Shown one piece after another: positions 25,901 through 36,542 of a DNA stretch of 60,000 nt; the stretch's first letter is position 1; the number at the start of each line of letters is the position of its first letter. The translations under genes and the position numbers were made by a program. Location: positions 14,465,501-14,525,500 of the forward strand of contig OU612070.1 of assembly GCA_914767715.1 (NCBI GenBank), given 5' to 3'. The notes under the pieces are model-generated. The model was not told the origin of the DNA and searched no databases. It worked only from the letters and a program-made list of their open reading frames with translations. The stretch is from Membranipora membranacea (Eukaryota > Bryozoa > Gymnolaemata > Cheilostomatida > Membraniporidae).

Positions 25901-28900
25901 ACTCGATTTCATATTAGATGTTTTATAGTATATGTATTTTATTACATTATATTTTTTGACTGTATTACTTGGCTGTGGCTGAGACCAGATATCATTATAT
26001 AACACTTAGATTAGATAACTCTGCTGTGAACATGGAGATACCACTGATGCACACGCTGGCCAGACAGAGTGGTATCTTACAGCTACAACTTACTTTCTGG
26101 TGAGAAAATTACAGCTTTATGGCAGCGAGAGATTATTGCCTGACAGCTCTCACACAAATCAGGTTTCTAATTTATGTCGAGTCATTGTGGGTGGTGTAAT
26201 TATACATGATGGGAATGCAGAGCAAGGAGATGGGTGTGACAGGTGAAGAACTCAGGGCAAAGATACTAATAATAATAATACGTAATGATACGTAAATAAT
26301 ATGTATTAATAAGAGCATAAATAACAACGAAAATAGTACCAATAGAGGGTCGTGATACACTTGACACTGTATAATCATGTTGGTTGTTTTACAGATTTGC
26401 TGTTTTGGAAGAATGTAAGCCTTGAAATAGTGAACTGTCGGAATGGTCAGATATTAATCTGACAGCGATTATAGAGCTATGAGGAAAATAGAGCAATCAT
26501 ACATAATAGCCAAAATATATTTGGTCAAGTATTGGGTGTTTTGTAGCTTCAAAACCAACATGTCCTAGTGTCATTGCCACTGTTATTACCAACCCGCCCC
26601 GCACTTCATATCCAAGGGACCATTGACACTTTGGTTAACGGCATTCAGATCCCATTGTCATTTATATACACTGCCATTAACTATGAGCGGTTGAGATTTA
26701 CCACAAGATAGCACAACAAAATCAGGTAGATCTGACATAACATACAACAGCTATCAGAAAAGACCCCTATAATCTCTCTCTAGATTCAATAATTAGCTGC
26801 AATTTAGTTTCAATCTGAAAGATCAGACATTTCTAGTGTCGCGGGTGTGTTAAATCGAGGTTAAATAAGCGTGGGCCTTGTATTCTTGACCTTATCAGGA
26901 GAACACGTGTCCACTGATTACAATCCACACACATTAGATCTGAGCGCCTAGAATAATCTTTATATGATTGCTAAATGCTGAACTATTAAAGAGTCAGAAA
27001 GAGAACATTCAACTTATGGTTAGTATGTAGTTCAGTGAGATAGAAGGAGAGAGAACAGAGTTGATGTGGATGAAGAGGTGAAGTTGATTGGTTGGTTGGT
27101 TGGTTGGTCGATAGATTGATTGATGGATGTAAATGGCTATGAGATGGACTAAATTGTGATTGGTACAATAGGCATTGGACTGAATGGAATAGAATAAAAT
27201 TGGGTGAAGATTAGCCTTTTACTTACACTGGCAACTGTCTCCTGATTGACATGGACTACATGTAGGGGGCTCAGTAGGGGGTTCTGTTGGGGGCTCTGTG
27301 GGGGGTTCTGTTGGAGGCTCCGTAGGAGGCTCAGTAGGAGGCTCAGTTGGTGGTTCTGTTGGGGGCTCAGTAGGGGGCTCAGTAGGGGGTTCTGTTGGGG
27401 GGTCAGTTGGGGGTTCAGTAGGGGGCTCTGTTGGGGGTTCTGTAGGGGGCTCTGTTGGAGGCTCAGTTGGTGGTTCTGTTGGGGGCTCAGTAGGGGGTTC
27501 TGTTGGGGGGTCAGTTGGGGGTTCAGTAGGGGGCTCTGTTGGGGGTTCTGTAGGGGGCTCTGTTGGGGGCTCCGTTGGGGGTTCAGTTGGGGGCTCAGTT
27601 GGGGGTTCAGTAGGGGGTTCTGTTGGAGGCTCTGTTGGCGGTTCGGTTGGGGGCTCAGTTGGGGGTTCAGTAGGGGGCTCAGTTGGGGGCTCAGTAGGTG
27701 GTTCAGTAGGTGGCGCAGTAGCTGCTTGAGTTGTAGGCTCTGTAGTGGGTACAAGCGGGGGATCAGTGGCTGGACTTGCTGCGGGAGTCGTCTTTCCACA
27801 GCTTCCAGTTGCTGTAAAATATTTATTTGATGGACTTCCCTGGACGGAACACAAGAGTTAACTACTAGGACGGGCCCAGATGGTGTTTGAGATAGAGTGA
27901 GAGAAAGTGTTGAAATCAGTAAAATGGTGAAGCTGTTGAGAGTATATCTAAAACTTGATATAAAGTAGACTAATATATAATAATGAAAGAGATATAAAAA
28001 AGAAATATCTAAACTATATACTAAATGCGCTGTGCAGTGATCAGCAATAATATGACTTGATCTGTATTTTCTAACCCCCACCAAGAAGAGAATAATGCCT
28101 TCAATGATGCTTTAGTATGTTCAAACTGTAGTGAGTGCAACAAGCGAAGGGTATATCAAATTGAAGCTTATGACAGGCAGGACTAATAGCAGTGCGATAG
28201 ACTAGAGAGGATAGATAGGTAGACTAGATAGATAGAGCGTTTATCTAAACGCAGAGCAGACAGTCATACACAAACACCACCATGTCGGATGTTTTACCAG
28301 AGTCTTTTGACCAACTATACCCTTGCCCTACACCAAAAGTATACCACAGCCTCTCATGGAATGTCAATAAATAACGCAGTGCACCATATCTTGAAATTTT
28401 AATGGGGCTGTGAATTTCATAACAAAAATCTGGCAAACTGCTTTATTATATAGGTAATGGAATTATATAGGTATATGCATTAAACACATCAGACAGTAGT
28501 TGTCTATAACGCAGACTTCGCATCATCTTTAAATTAAATTCCGGCGTTGAGTTTTCAGTTTGCCAAACAACTCTTTGAAGTCAAGGCCTTTGTTATATTC
28601 CTGGAGCCATTTTTGATCGAGGTGACAACTTACCTAGTTCTGTAGCACAGCATGCCCCAGTAAAACAGGGAGGGCATTCACAGTAAAAACTCATATCGTC
28701 CAGATGACAGACACCCCCGTGTAGACATGGGTTAGGATCACAGACTACAAAACGAGACAGAATCATTAAAAATCAGGGACGATTGATATTCTCCTTTAAT
28801 TTAAAAAATAGTGTTTTTTCTTTCAGATGCAAGTTAGCTGCACACATCAAAACAAAGAATCATCATTAGGGTCCAGCACGTTGATGCTCCAAATCTTTTA

Positions 28901-31900
28901 TCAGCTCAGTCCCTCCCCCCCCTTACAGGCTAAGTACATAAATCATATAATGGGGCTGATTGTATAAAGTTGCGTTCTAGTCTCACTGTATTCTAGCAGT
29001 ACTCAAATCATTCAAACAAAAGGACTATTCTGATCATGTTTTGTGGGAACACAACTGTAGGTATGTCACCAGTATGTTTTATTTTCATGTTGGATACTTT
29101 TTTATGCGAAATCTACATACTTGAGCTAGAACATCAATACCATTCAAGGAATGATTTCAAATAGAATACTAACACTGAATATTTCAGTTAGAGTATTTAC
29201 ACTGTACATCACAGTGAGAATACAGATGATGTACGTCACTGGTAGATATTTACAATGTATGTCACTGTTAGAATACTTACATGGTGTCTCACAGTTTTTG
29301 CCGGTAAATCCCCTATTACACTCACACCAGTAATCATCCCACTGAGAGTGACAGGTGGCTCCATTCTGACACCGAGACGGGGCACAACCTTCATACCCGC
29401 TGGTGACTAGAGTTAAAGAGAAGATCAGAGGCTAGGTTACATCCTTGCATGTAGAGTATGCTTTACATTGATCTCCTCTCATTGGAAACTCCAATAAGAA
29501 TTGAATTTAAAGTTGCCAACTAACCAACAGGATAAAATTTTCTATTTCTCTAAAATGTTTATGAAACTTCATGGAGTTAGAAATTTTTGTTAAATGAGCT
29601 TAAAATTACAAGTTTCAAAACCTCTAAGCAACCAAAGTAAAGCTTTCAGTACATCTTGTCTTTGGTTGCTCATGGTTTACATCATCAATGTTAATAAAAT
29701 CTCCCACAGGTTTTTGGAGAAGAATTCCTTCAAAATTCTGATGGTTGGAAACCAGACAAAACTTTAATAACAGGCTGCGGACAGTCAAGTGAGAATTCAT
29801 CAAAAACAAATACCATCATTAGTCATATGATAACTAGGTGGGTACGATTGAGCAGTAAATTATTATGATCAGCAGTGTGTTATTAAACTCAATGACACTC
29901 CACCCTACTGCTGACTGCTGTGATGATGAGATGTTGACCTTAGTGACATGTTACGTGCTGTCAAATTTTTGAAAATCCATGTGATAGTTTATTGGGCTGG
30001 TATTGTTACCTCATATATGAGAAGGGAGGACGATTTCTATTAACATGCATAATTTTTACCAAGAAGTGCTCCGAATTTTCCAAGTGTAAAAATATTGCGT
30101 GACTACTGCAGAACTAGCTGCCAGACTACGTGTTGCTGTGGTCCTTTTGAAGTATTTGAATGAATATGAAATGAAATAACCAAAATGTCACTTTTTAAAT
30201 TAATGTTTATGAATTTGTCTTTCTTCCTGGTACTGAAGGTTACGGTAAGTATATGTTATTTCTTTTCATGAGCTCGTCGGCGGTATTGGAATGCGGATAT
30301 GTAATATTTTGCGTAGTTATGACTTGAGTGTTGTGGTCAGGCGGAAAATTGAGAGGCATTTTAGAGATCACTTGAATGGTTCTCATGCTGTTAGCACAAA
30401 CAATTTGCCACTCCTCTCTGCACATTTGTGAGCTAAAGTGTGAAACAATTGACTAAATGGCACAATAATAATATAATGAGAACAGGTCAGATCCGTAATT
30501 GCTCCGAATCACAGCTTGCTTGCCACCTTAGCTCCTCAGAGTCACAGCTGCATAAGTTAGGAGGCGAACACACCCAGAGGCTTTGTCACTGGTCTGTTTC
30601 ATCAAACACTCATTAAATTATTTGGTCGTCATCAACGTTTTACATGGAGATTTTGGACTTCTAACACGAGCATTACAAATATGATGAGCCGATTGTGGAC
30701 CCATTCTATGTATCAAGCTTGTATAATTCATAGCGGCGAGCAGTATCTACTGTTTTTTAAATCTTTCATTTTATAGGACTACAAGTACTTACCATCTAGA
30801 AAGAAAACCAAAAACTAAACTTGCATAGATATATTATTATCTGTAAATATTTACCAAAATACCGCTGTCGATAGATGAGTATAATCGGTATGATAGAATT
30901 GTGGTGAAACTAACTGTCAAATAAATGCATCCTAGACCTATAACACCAACTATCCCATATCTTATATAGGGATGATATTGTACCACTCACAGCAACACCT
31001 TACCAAAGACTTAAGTCTATGCCTCTTACTCATTTTCTTAGATTTAATTTTATATGTAGGTCCGCAAGTTTTTTATCACCTTAAAAGGAAACCAAAAACC
31101 GAACTTACCTTACATTAGACAGCATATAAAACCTCAATAATTAAACAACCCGCTAATGATAGATCAGTATGAGGCATGATAGATTTGTGTTGGAACTATT
31201 ATCTCAATCTAACGTATCCATGACCTATAACACCATTTAACCCATATATGGGAGAATATCCCGTCACTCACCAACAACCTCTAACCTTATTTTGGATTTA
31301 TTTTATAAGTAGGTCTACAAGTTTTTACTATCTCAATAGAAAACCAAAAACCGAACTATGCCAACTTGACATACATATCATACCATATAATAAAATTCCC
31401 GCCATTGATAGATGAGTATTGGGCAGATAGAATTGTGGTGAATAATATTTGGAGGACTATTTGTTGTCTAACTGATGTATCCTACTTATTTTATAAGTAG
31501 GTCTACAAGTTTTTACCATCTCAAAAGAAAACCAAAACCAATCTATGCCAACTTTACTTACATATCATACCATATAATAAAATTCCCGCCATTGATAGAT
31601 GAGTATTGGGCAGATAGAATTGTGGTGAAAATCTTTTGGAGGACTATTTGTTGTCTAACTAACTATGGCACCAACTAACCCATATAGAATGATGGTATCC
31701 CATCACTTACCAGTGTCGTCTAAATATACAATGTCATAACAATATAATAAACATATATAACACTGAACAGAATGCTAAACATAACACAAAATAACGGAGC
31801 AAGCAAACATGGACATTAGTAAGTGGTGCCTGATACCTGAACCTCTAAAAGACATCAAGAACCGAGTCAGTTAGTTATACAGACGACGAAATTGACAAAT

Positions 31901-33634
31901 ATGAAACAACCTGACACCAGTTTAATTAAACTCTGGCTGAGAGTAAGTCTGATCTAATTTGCCCGCGTTGTAAGTCGTTCCCGTACTACTGTTGAGACAG
32001 CTGAGGGTAGAGAAAACACGACTTCAAATTCAAGCAAAATTTATCTTGGTCTGGTCAGTACTGCAAGTGTTAGTCTGGAGCATGGTTAGAACAAAATATT
32101 TATATATAACAATAAGAGCCTTAGTACATTATACATATTGATATTATTATTATTGTATTATATAATATTATTATAAACAGCGATCGCTCACCGGCTGGAG
32201 CAACAGGAACGAGAGGAGCCACATCCCAGGGACATCTACAGTAATGCTGCTGCCAGAGATCCTCACATTCACACTGAGAGTCACACGGGTTGGAGGCGCA
32301 GTCGTCCCTATCTGCTGGGGCGAGTGATTGGTCCTGATCTGATTCGTAGTCACATCTCAGACAGGATCGATCTGATGAATGCTCCTCGGTACAGGGAGAT
32401 ACTGCCCCTGTCACATATCTGATTATAAACAATAAGTCATGTTAAATAATATAGATTTATATATACATCTATTTTATTTGCAATTTTATTTCAATTTCAC
32501 AAATGACAAATATGATCATGTATAAAACATTGTTGTCAAGGAGGGCAGTTCTATTAAAGGATTGATAATCTTTAACCTACGGAAGCTGCGCAGAGGGAAT
32601 TATTTTTGACAATCATTTGTAAATTTTGTAATTTGTAAATTATGATCTCAGATAGATATGGATGGATAAGTCCTACAAACTTGTGGCAATAATGTGTCAT
32701 TATGTCTTGAAAAAAATTGTTCAATATATTTAGATAATATAGCAGCAAGAAGCAACCTGTTACTCCTTGATAGCAGTTATAATAGAAACATTAAACCTGT
32801 TAAAAAAGTCAAAGTTGATTCGCAACAGCTCAGAGAGATTGCTCAAATTGGTAACAAAAATATGATAACGCTATTGTATTTAATGTTGGCCGGGTAGACA
32901 ATAGTGAGTAATATATATCTTACTGAGTGTTAACTCGAGATCCAGGAGCACAGGACATCTGTATAGGGCTACCGTGTACACACCAGTGGTAACGGCATAG
33001 ATCTAACTCATCAGCAATAAACGTCACGTCCGCGCTACAAGCTACAAAATACAACCTTAAATATACAGAAAAACTTGATCGGCAGAGCAGAGAGAATGGA
33101 AGGTGGAGGGTGGAAACAGTACAAAATGTTCCACAAACAGAAATTTTGCAAATCTATGTAAAGTGGAAAGAAAAATGACATTAAGTCTGCAATGTAGTAT
33201 GCAGAGTTGAATTGAGTAGAAAAACATTTTCCCCTGCAATATTTTAATGCTCAACTAAATTTTTTAATAATATTGGTGTTGACCTGGCAAACAAATTTAG
33301 GAATTTCCCACAGGTCACACTAACTGCATGTTAGTGATGTTAATCTGATGATACCACATTAAGTTACAATAGCATTGAGAAATAAAATTTAGATAATGTT
33401 GATTTAAGAGTGAATCGCTTAATAAGTTGAAGAATAAATAAATCCACAACCGAAATAATTTTGTTACCTTTCTAAAAGTGATGATGAGATGAGGCAAAGA
33501 TTTAATAATTTCAGAAAAAGTCTATTTATAAGAAAGTAAAATGAGTAAAATAATAACATACCTGCTCGTGGTTTCGTTGCGCTAACATTGGCAGCGCCAA
33601 GCAGCAGCAATGCTGCCGCCGCGATAATCCTCAT
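13941..33634 (-). CDS. Large secreted mosaic protein: CBM14-like, EGF-like, PPT(E/D) stalk, two IgGFc-binding-type regions
   Basis: Coding exons in order: 33634-33562, 33041-32924, 32418-32192, optional microexons 31719-31711 and 31280-31272, 29406-29281, 28744-28634, 27811-27227, 25772-25606, 24648-24512, 24112-23958, 23662-23478, 22316-22139, 21677-21558, 21199-21022, 20673-20582, 20152-19970, 19682-19429, 18927-18803, 18414-18277, 17810-17609, 17079-16869, 16524-16343, 15980-15866, 15570-15457, 14128-13941. With both microexons the sum is exactly 1,394 codons (1,393 residues plus TAA). The N-terminus is a clear signal peptide (MRIIAAAALLLLGAANVSA). No C-terminal membrane segment is seen, so the product is probably secreted. 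The IgGFc-binding family (N-terminal region of FCGBP) occurs in mucus, matrix and immune-type proteins; the exact role here is unknown. The exon at 20673-20582 has the least certain acceptor. I know of no named gene with this architecture. Confidence 0.85.
18545..18635. repeat. Short tandem array of TATGAGATTC-like units
   Basis: About eight imperfect copies of a 10-11 base unit (TATGAGATTC, with TGATTCCA and CAAGATT variants) lie in an intron of the mosaic gene. No coding or splicing signal is apparent. Confidence 0.6.
18945..19135. repeat. Degenerate tandem array around CAGAGTCACGGATA
   Basis: Phrases such as ACAGAGTCAC, GTCACGGATAC, GTCACAGACA and GTCATGGATCC recur every 18-22 bases across about 190 bases of an intron. 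The array is old and diverged. Confidence 0.5.
19231..19300. repeat. Hairpin-forming inverted repeat
   Basis: Two 18-base arms, AATATCCCCTATACATAT and its complement, flank a 3-base loop at 19249-19287. Looser pairing (AGGTAACC against GGTCACCT) continues outward to about 70 bases. It lies in an intron of the mosaic gene and resembles a small MITE or palindrome relic. Confidence 0.65.
22950..23330 (-). mobile_element. tRNA-derived SINE-like repeat, family 2
   Basis: Read on the minus strand, the element begins GTGAGGAGTGGACTGACGG, continues with a polymerase III A-box-like stretch, and has a B-box-like GGTTTGATTCC about 45 bases later. A GC-richer body with no open frame of interest follows. 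It sits in the intron 23477-22317 of the mosaic gene. The composition differs from its AT-rich surroundings. The left boundary is approximate and I found no second copy in the window. Confidence 0.5.
23343..23520 (-). repeat. Tandem duplication of an exon 3' end with its 5' splice site
   Basis: Four units spaced 40-44 bases apart start at 23343, 23387, 23431 and 23471. Read on the minus strand, each has AACAACAG, then about 16 bases ending AGATAT, then GTAAGTCTAT (GCAAGTCTAT in one unit). The unit nearest 23500 is the real end of the exon 23662-23478, coding NVQVYNLNNRQSVRY. The other three lie downstream in the intron and keep both an AG and, in two cases, GTAAGT. They could serve as alternative 5' splice sites or microexons, or may be inert copies. 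Confidence 0.75.
25478..25535. repeat. AT-rich palindrome
   Basis: ACATATAAGATCATG at the left is mirrored by CATGATCTTATATGT at the right around an AT-rich core. The result is a nearly perfect stem of about 28 base pairs. It lies in an intron of the mosaic gene and has no coding role. Confidence 0.7.
27261..27713 (-). repeat. 12-bp minisatellite encoding 38 PPT(E/D) repeats
   Basis: The exon 27811-27227 contains 37 tandem PPTE or PPTD units followed by a last PPT, then a Cys pair (CSPC, SCQC). Two units have Asp in place of Glu. The stretch is a Pro/Thr-rich, acidic, mucin-like stalk likely to be extended and O-glycosylated, separating the EGF modules from the IgGFc-binding-type regions. 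Codon choice varies between units (ACT/ACA/ACC, GAA/GAG), so the array is under at least some protein-level constraint or is old. The number of units is likely to be polymorphic. Confidence 0.9.
28634..28744 (-). other. EGF-like module exon of the mosaic gene
   Basis: One phase-1 exon encodes CDPNPCLHGGVCH, then YCECPPCFTGACC, the six-cysteine spacing of an EGF domain. Symmetrical phase-1 boundaries are typical of shuffled EGF modules. Confidence 0.8.
29150..29290 (-). repeat. Degenerate tandem copies next to an EGF exon 5' splice site
   Basis: The donor region of the EGF exon 29406-29281 (on the plus strand GTTAGAATACTTACATGG..CACAG) recurs at intervals of about 40 bases just downstream, as in GTTAGAGTATTTACACTG and GGTAGATATTTACAATG. 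GTAAAT-like donors persist in the copies. It resembles the duplication at 23343-23520 but is more diverged. Confidence 0.5.
29281..29406 (-). other. EGF-like module exon of the mosaic gene
   Basis: A phase-1 exon encodes CAPSRCQNGATCH, then WCECNRGFTGKNC, a textbook EGF-like pattern. It follows the optional microexons and precedes the second EGF exon. Confidence 0.85.
30768..31730 (-). repeat. Four tandem intronic units, two carrying 9-nt microexons
   Basis: Imperfect units begin near 30768, 31051, 31300 and 31487. They share (plus strand) TAAGTAGGTCTACAAGTTTTTA, a CCAAAAACC segment, ATTGATAGATGAGTATTGGG and a terminal splice-site block. The block in unit 4 gives a minus-strand microexon 31719-31711 (ACGACACTG, between TTTAG and GTAAGT). 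Unit 2 gives 31280-31272 (AGGTTGTTG, between GTTAG and GTGAGT). Unit 1 has a decayed version near 30991-31000 and unit 3 lacks it. Each intact microexon adds three residues (D-D-T or E-V-V) without changing frame between the exons 32418-32192 and 29406-29281. Splicing of the microexons is inferred. Confidence 0.65.
32192..33041 (-). other. CBM14-like (peritrophin-A type) module and first Cys-rich module of the mosaic gene
   Basis: The exon 33041-32924 and the start of 32418-32192 join across the intron to give CRYHWCVHGSPIQMSC, then PGSRVNTQYVTGAVSPC. This is the six-cysteine chitin-binding type-2 pattern with aromatic residues at the usual places. The rest of the second exon encodes another Cys cluster (DDCASNPCDSQCECED, HYCRC) that looks like a modified EGF module. 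In the family this fold binds chitin or other GlcNAc polymers; binding here is inferred. Confidence 0.65.
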
Positions 33635-36172
33635 TTTCTTCTAAAAACGCTATGTAAAAAGAAAATAGAGTGACTGTCGTTTAGCTGCCGTGCTTCTTCA
33701 ACAATGGACACGTCAAGAGAAAAGTGAGGAGCAGTACATCGGCGGTGGCATTTAACCATTTCAGTCAGTGATGTAATACGTGGAGAACGCATTCCATTGA
33801 TCTTCATCAGATTCACCAAATCAGAGTCAAGGGGCCGTTATCAACTTGATTGGTACATCAGCATATCTGTAAGAGAGCTAACGCTTATAATTAAAGTCTG
33901 CCTGACTAACCTGAAATTAAACAGTTCACAGATTAATGATACTGAAGGCGGTCAAATAACAAAACTACACCTTGAATTCACCGTCCAGCCACACTAAGCA
34001 TTCACAATATTCATCTACATTGGGTGGTAAAAGTTTCTCAGTCAGGTTTATTTTTGTCAACAGATGTGAGAAACATTTAATGGTTTGTCCTAAGATTAGA
34101 CAACATAATAATCAGCCAAGCTCATCGGCTAACAAATGAAAGTTATTTTGTTTGGATGAGTTATAACTGAACCATAGAGTCTGGATTTTTCATAACATGT
34201 TGGATAAGCACATACCAAAAATTATTTCACTTCACAGTTCACATCCGATATAATCACATTTAACCAATTTAATTTTATTTAAGAGCCATCTAATTTTACC
34301 TATCTACAATAACGATTAGATCAAAATGACCAAAAAATATGGACAGGTCATTTAGATGTGGTTTCTCTTGGGCGAGGCTGGGCGGAGGCGGTGAATATTG
34401 GAGAAGTGCCAAAACAAATATGTGTGACTCAATCGTCATTTAAAATATGTTAATGACAGTGAAAACAGGCTGTGAGTATGTTGATGACAGATGGAACGAT
34501 GTGCCAGGTACAGAGCAGGTCTAGAGCAGGTAAACAGCAGGTACAGAGCAGGTCTAGAGCAGGTAAACAGCAGGCGGGGCAGTAGTGTAGGAAAAGTATT
34601 AGGGGAGGAGAAAATCCCTGAATGTATGAAGTAACACCAGGTTGGGTATTGTAAGCTCCTCCTGAGTCTCCAGTCCCCAGCCTCCAAAGCATTTTAATGA
34701 TTTAAATAGCAAACGGAATTCCCAAATGAACTGATTCTGACATGGGGTATTAAATTATAGCATTTTTAGGCCATTCTATTGAGCATTCCAGGGGAGTCAG
34801 CCTGCCTCCCCCGGAACTACGGGCCTGGCAGGTAAAGAGCTGAGAGAAGGTGACACAGTAATACCAGAGCCCAGCTCATCATATTAACCTTGTTACAGGT
34901 ACTATTAGCCTCTAATTATAAAAAGGTATAATGAATCAACAGAAGGTTAACTGCGACATTACCAGATAAGATCAAAGAATGACACGGCTTAGTCACAATA
35001 ACACTCTCCGTTATATGATACCATAGCTGCTGACAAGGATGAAACTTCTTCTCATTTACGCCGTACATGGCAAAACATGACTTGTATTTCAGGATAATAT
35101 CAAGGTCTATAATTTAAGGACACTGTGAAACAGCTACGTTTATCCTTGCCCGGATTTTAATTATAGTCTGTTGCCAAACCTTCAACAATCTGATAAGGAG
35201 ATCTGTAACCGATGATTTGGGTTATGATTTATTGAAACATAATTTGTGATTAATGCGTTAGAATTCTGAACAGCTAATTATCGGAGATCGGAGCTGGTCT
35301 GTTGCTATCTCCGAATAATGACGGTGCAATTTCTGCTCATACACATGATTAAGATTTGGGACCGAATTGGGTAATCGGTCAGCCTGATGCCCGACAAAAA
35401 GTAATTATGAATGTAATATTTTACTGGAGATCATGTATACCTATATAAGTTGCACTTTATCTCTAGGAGGGAGATCATGATTCTAGTGTACATCCGAACA
35501 GAACATCAGAATTACATAAAAGAAGACACTAAATTTTTTAACTTTCTGTCATATACGTATGATGATCTTGTTGTGATAAAATAGTTTGATGTGGTGGTAT
35601 GTAACTCTGCGAAATATTGTAACAATGATTGGTGGTGTTTTTTTATTCAAGAGGTGCTTTTTTTCCAACAGACCTGTCCTAGTTGAAGAAAGTACCTGAA
35701 GCTTCATCCTATGTCAAAATTCAGTCTTGATTCAAGCCCCTTGTCTGTATGTATGTAAAAATTAACATAAAAGTTGTGTGTAACATTTTCACCCTTCTTC
35801 TGATTTGATCATTAATGAACAATATTGAGTAACTGTAATTGCAAACTTTTGGGATGCAGGACAGGTTTAGGTAAAGTCTTAGCGTGAACTCATTATCATC
35901 ATCAGTCATCTGTCTGCTGTCATAAACTCATGGATTTCGAGTGCCTATAATGTGATCTATTTTGTTAGGAATTGTGTCCATTTTATTTCTCTAAGAACAC
36001 AACTCCCATTATACAAAATATATGTGGAGTCACGTTAACTCGTGAGATCTGTGTTTTGATGTTTCATTCTTAACTTCATTCATAGTCTTATGTATCAACA
36101 ACAGTGAAAGTCAGTTTACTCAATTTACATCTGCCATTGCTGCACGGATAAGACAATCTACTGATTACAGTA
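33635..36172. other. Intergenic region upstream of the mosaic gene
   Basis: The start codon at 33634-33632 is preceded six bases earlier by a possible acceptor (GTTTTTAG), so a 5'UTR exon may lie further out. No gene is seen. A 33-base unit (CAGGTACAGAGCAGGTCTAG..) is repeated about twice at 34505-34573. Short open frames here have no recognisable content. Confidence 0.45.
34505..34573. repeat. 33-bp direct repeat, two copies
   Basis: CAGGTACAGAGCAGGTCTAG followed by AGCAGGTAAACAG occurs twice in tandem, identically. Each unit is itself built of AGCAGGT-like pieces. It lies in the intergenic region upstream of the mosaic gene. Confidence 0.7.
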
Positions 36173-36540
36173 AAGGGCAACCAAGGTTTCATACAAGTTC
36201 TCATCGATTGATAGCAGATTGCACCTTCTGCATCGGAAAAAGACAAAATCTAATTCTGATGATTATTCAGCCCGAATTTTTGTGAAACAATCCATCCATC
36301 AAGTACTCAAACTCAGCTAAAATAGTATACCACAGAGCAGTTTCCTGTTCCTGTTATTATTTAGGCTGTGCTCTATCATTATTAAAGCAATGTCTTGGAA
36401 CCTCCCCTAAACTGAAGTGTTACCCAGGTTAGAGTCAGCAACTACTTTGAGTTTTGCGCCGCATCATGCACAAAGCTGATGCTGCCTCGCACATTATTTA
36501 CTACCCACTAATGCATTGCTGTGAAACCTTGGTTGCCCTT
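36173..36540 (+). mobile_element. MITE with AAGGGCAACCAAGGTTTC terminal inverted repeats, copy 1
   Basis: A 368-base non-coding element starts AAGGGCAACCAAGGTTTCA and ends with the complement, TGAAACCTTGGTTGCCCTT. It is flanked by TA on both sides (36171-36172 and 36541-36542), the target-site signature of Tc1/mariner-type transposases. An element of the same family lies in reverse orientation at 59217-59613, sharing internal stretches such as GGTGCAATCTGCTAT and TTTAGGGGAGGTTCCAAGAC (in complement). No transposase frame is present, so it would have been mobilised in trans. Confidence 0.85.
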
Positions 36541-36542
36541 TA

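Noticed and set aside
27298-27729. 143-codon plus-strand GGSV repeat frame
   Set aside because: Antisense reading of the same minisatellite with no flanking gene structure. A silk- or matrix-like product is not supported.
27149-28084. 311-codon minus-strand frame rich in Leu/Asn/Pro/Gln over the stalk exon
   Set aside because: It is an alternative frame of the 12-bp repeat that runs into intron on both sides. The PPT(E/D) frame fits the flanking splice phases and Cys residues.
30991-31000. A third microexon in unit 1 of the intronic array
   Set aside because: The acceptor is shifted so the segment would be 8 or 10 nt and break the frame. It is listed as decayed.
34436-34692. Overlapping 80-codon minus-strand frames
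   Set aside because: They follow the 33-base direct repeat, giving a repeated Cys/Leu peptide, with no splice or domain support.
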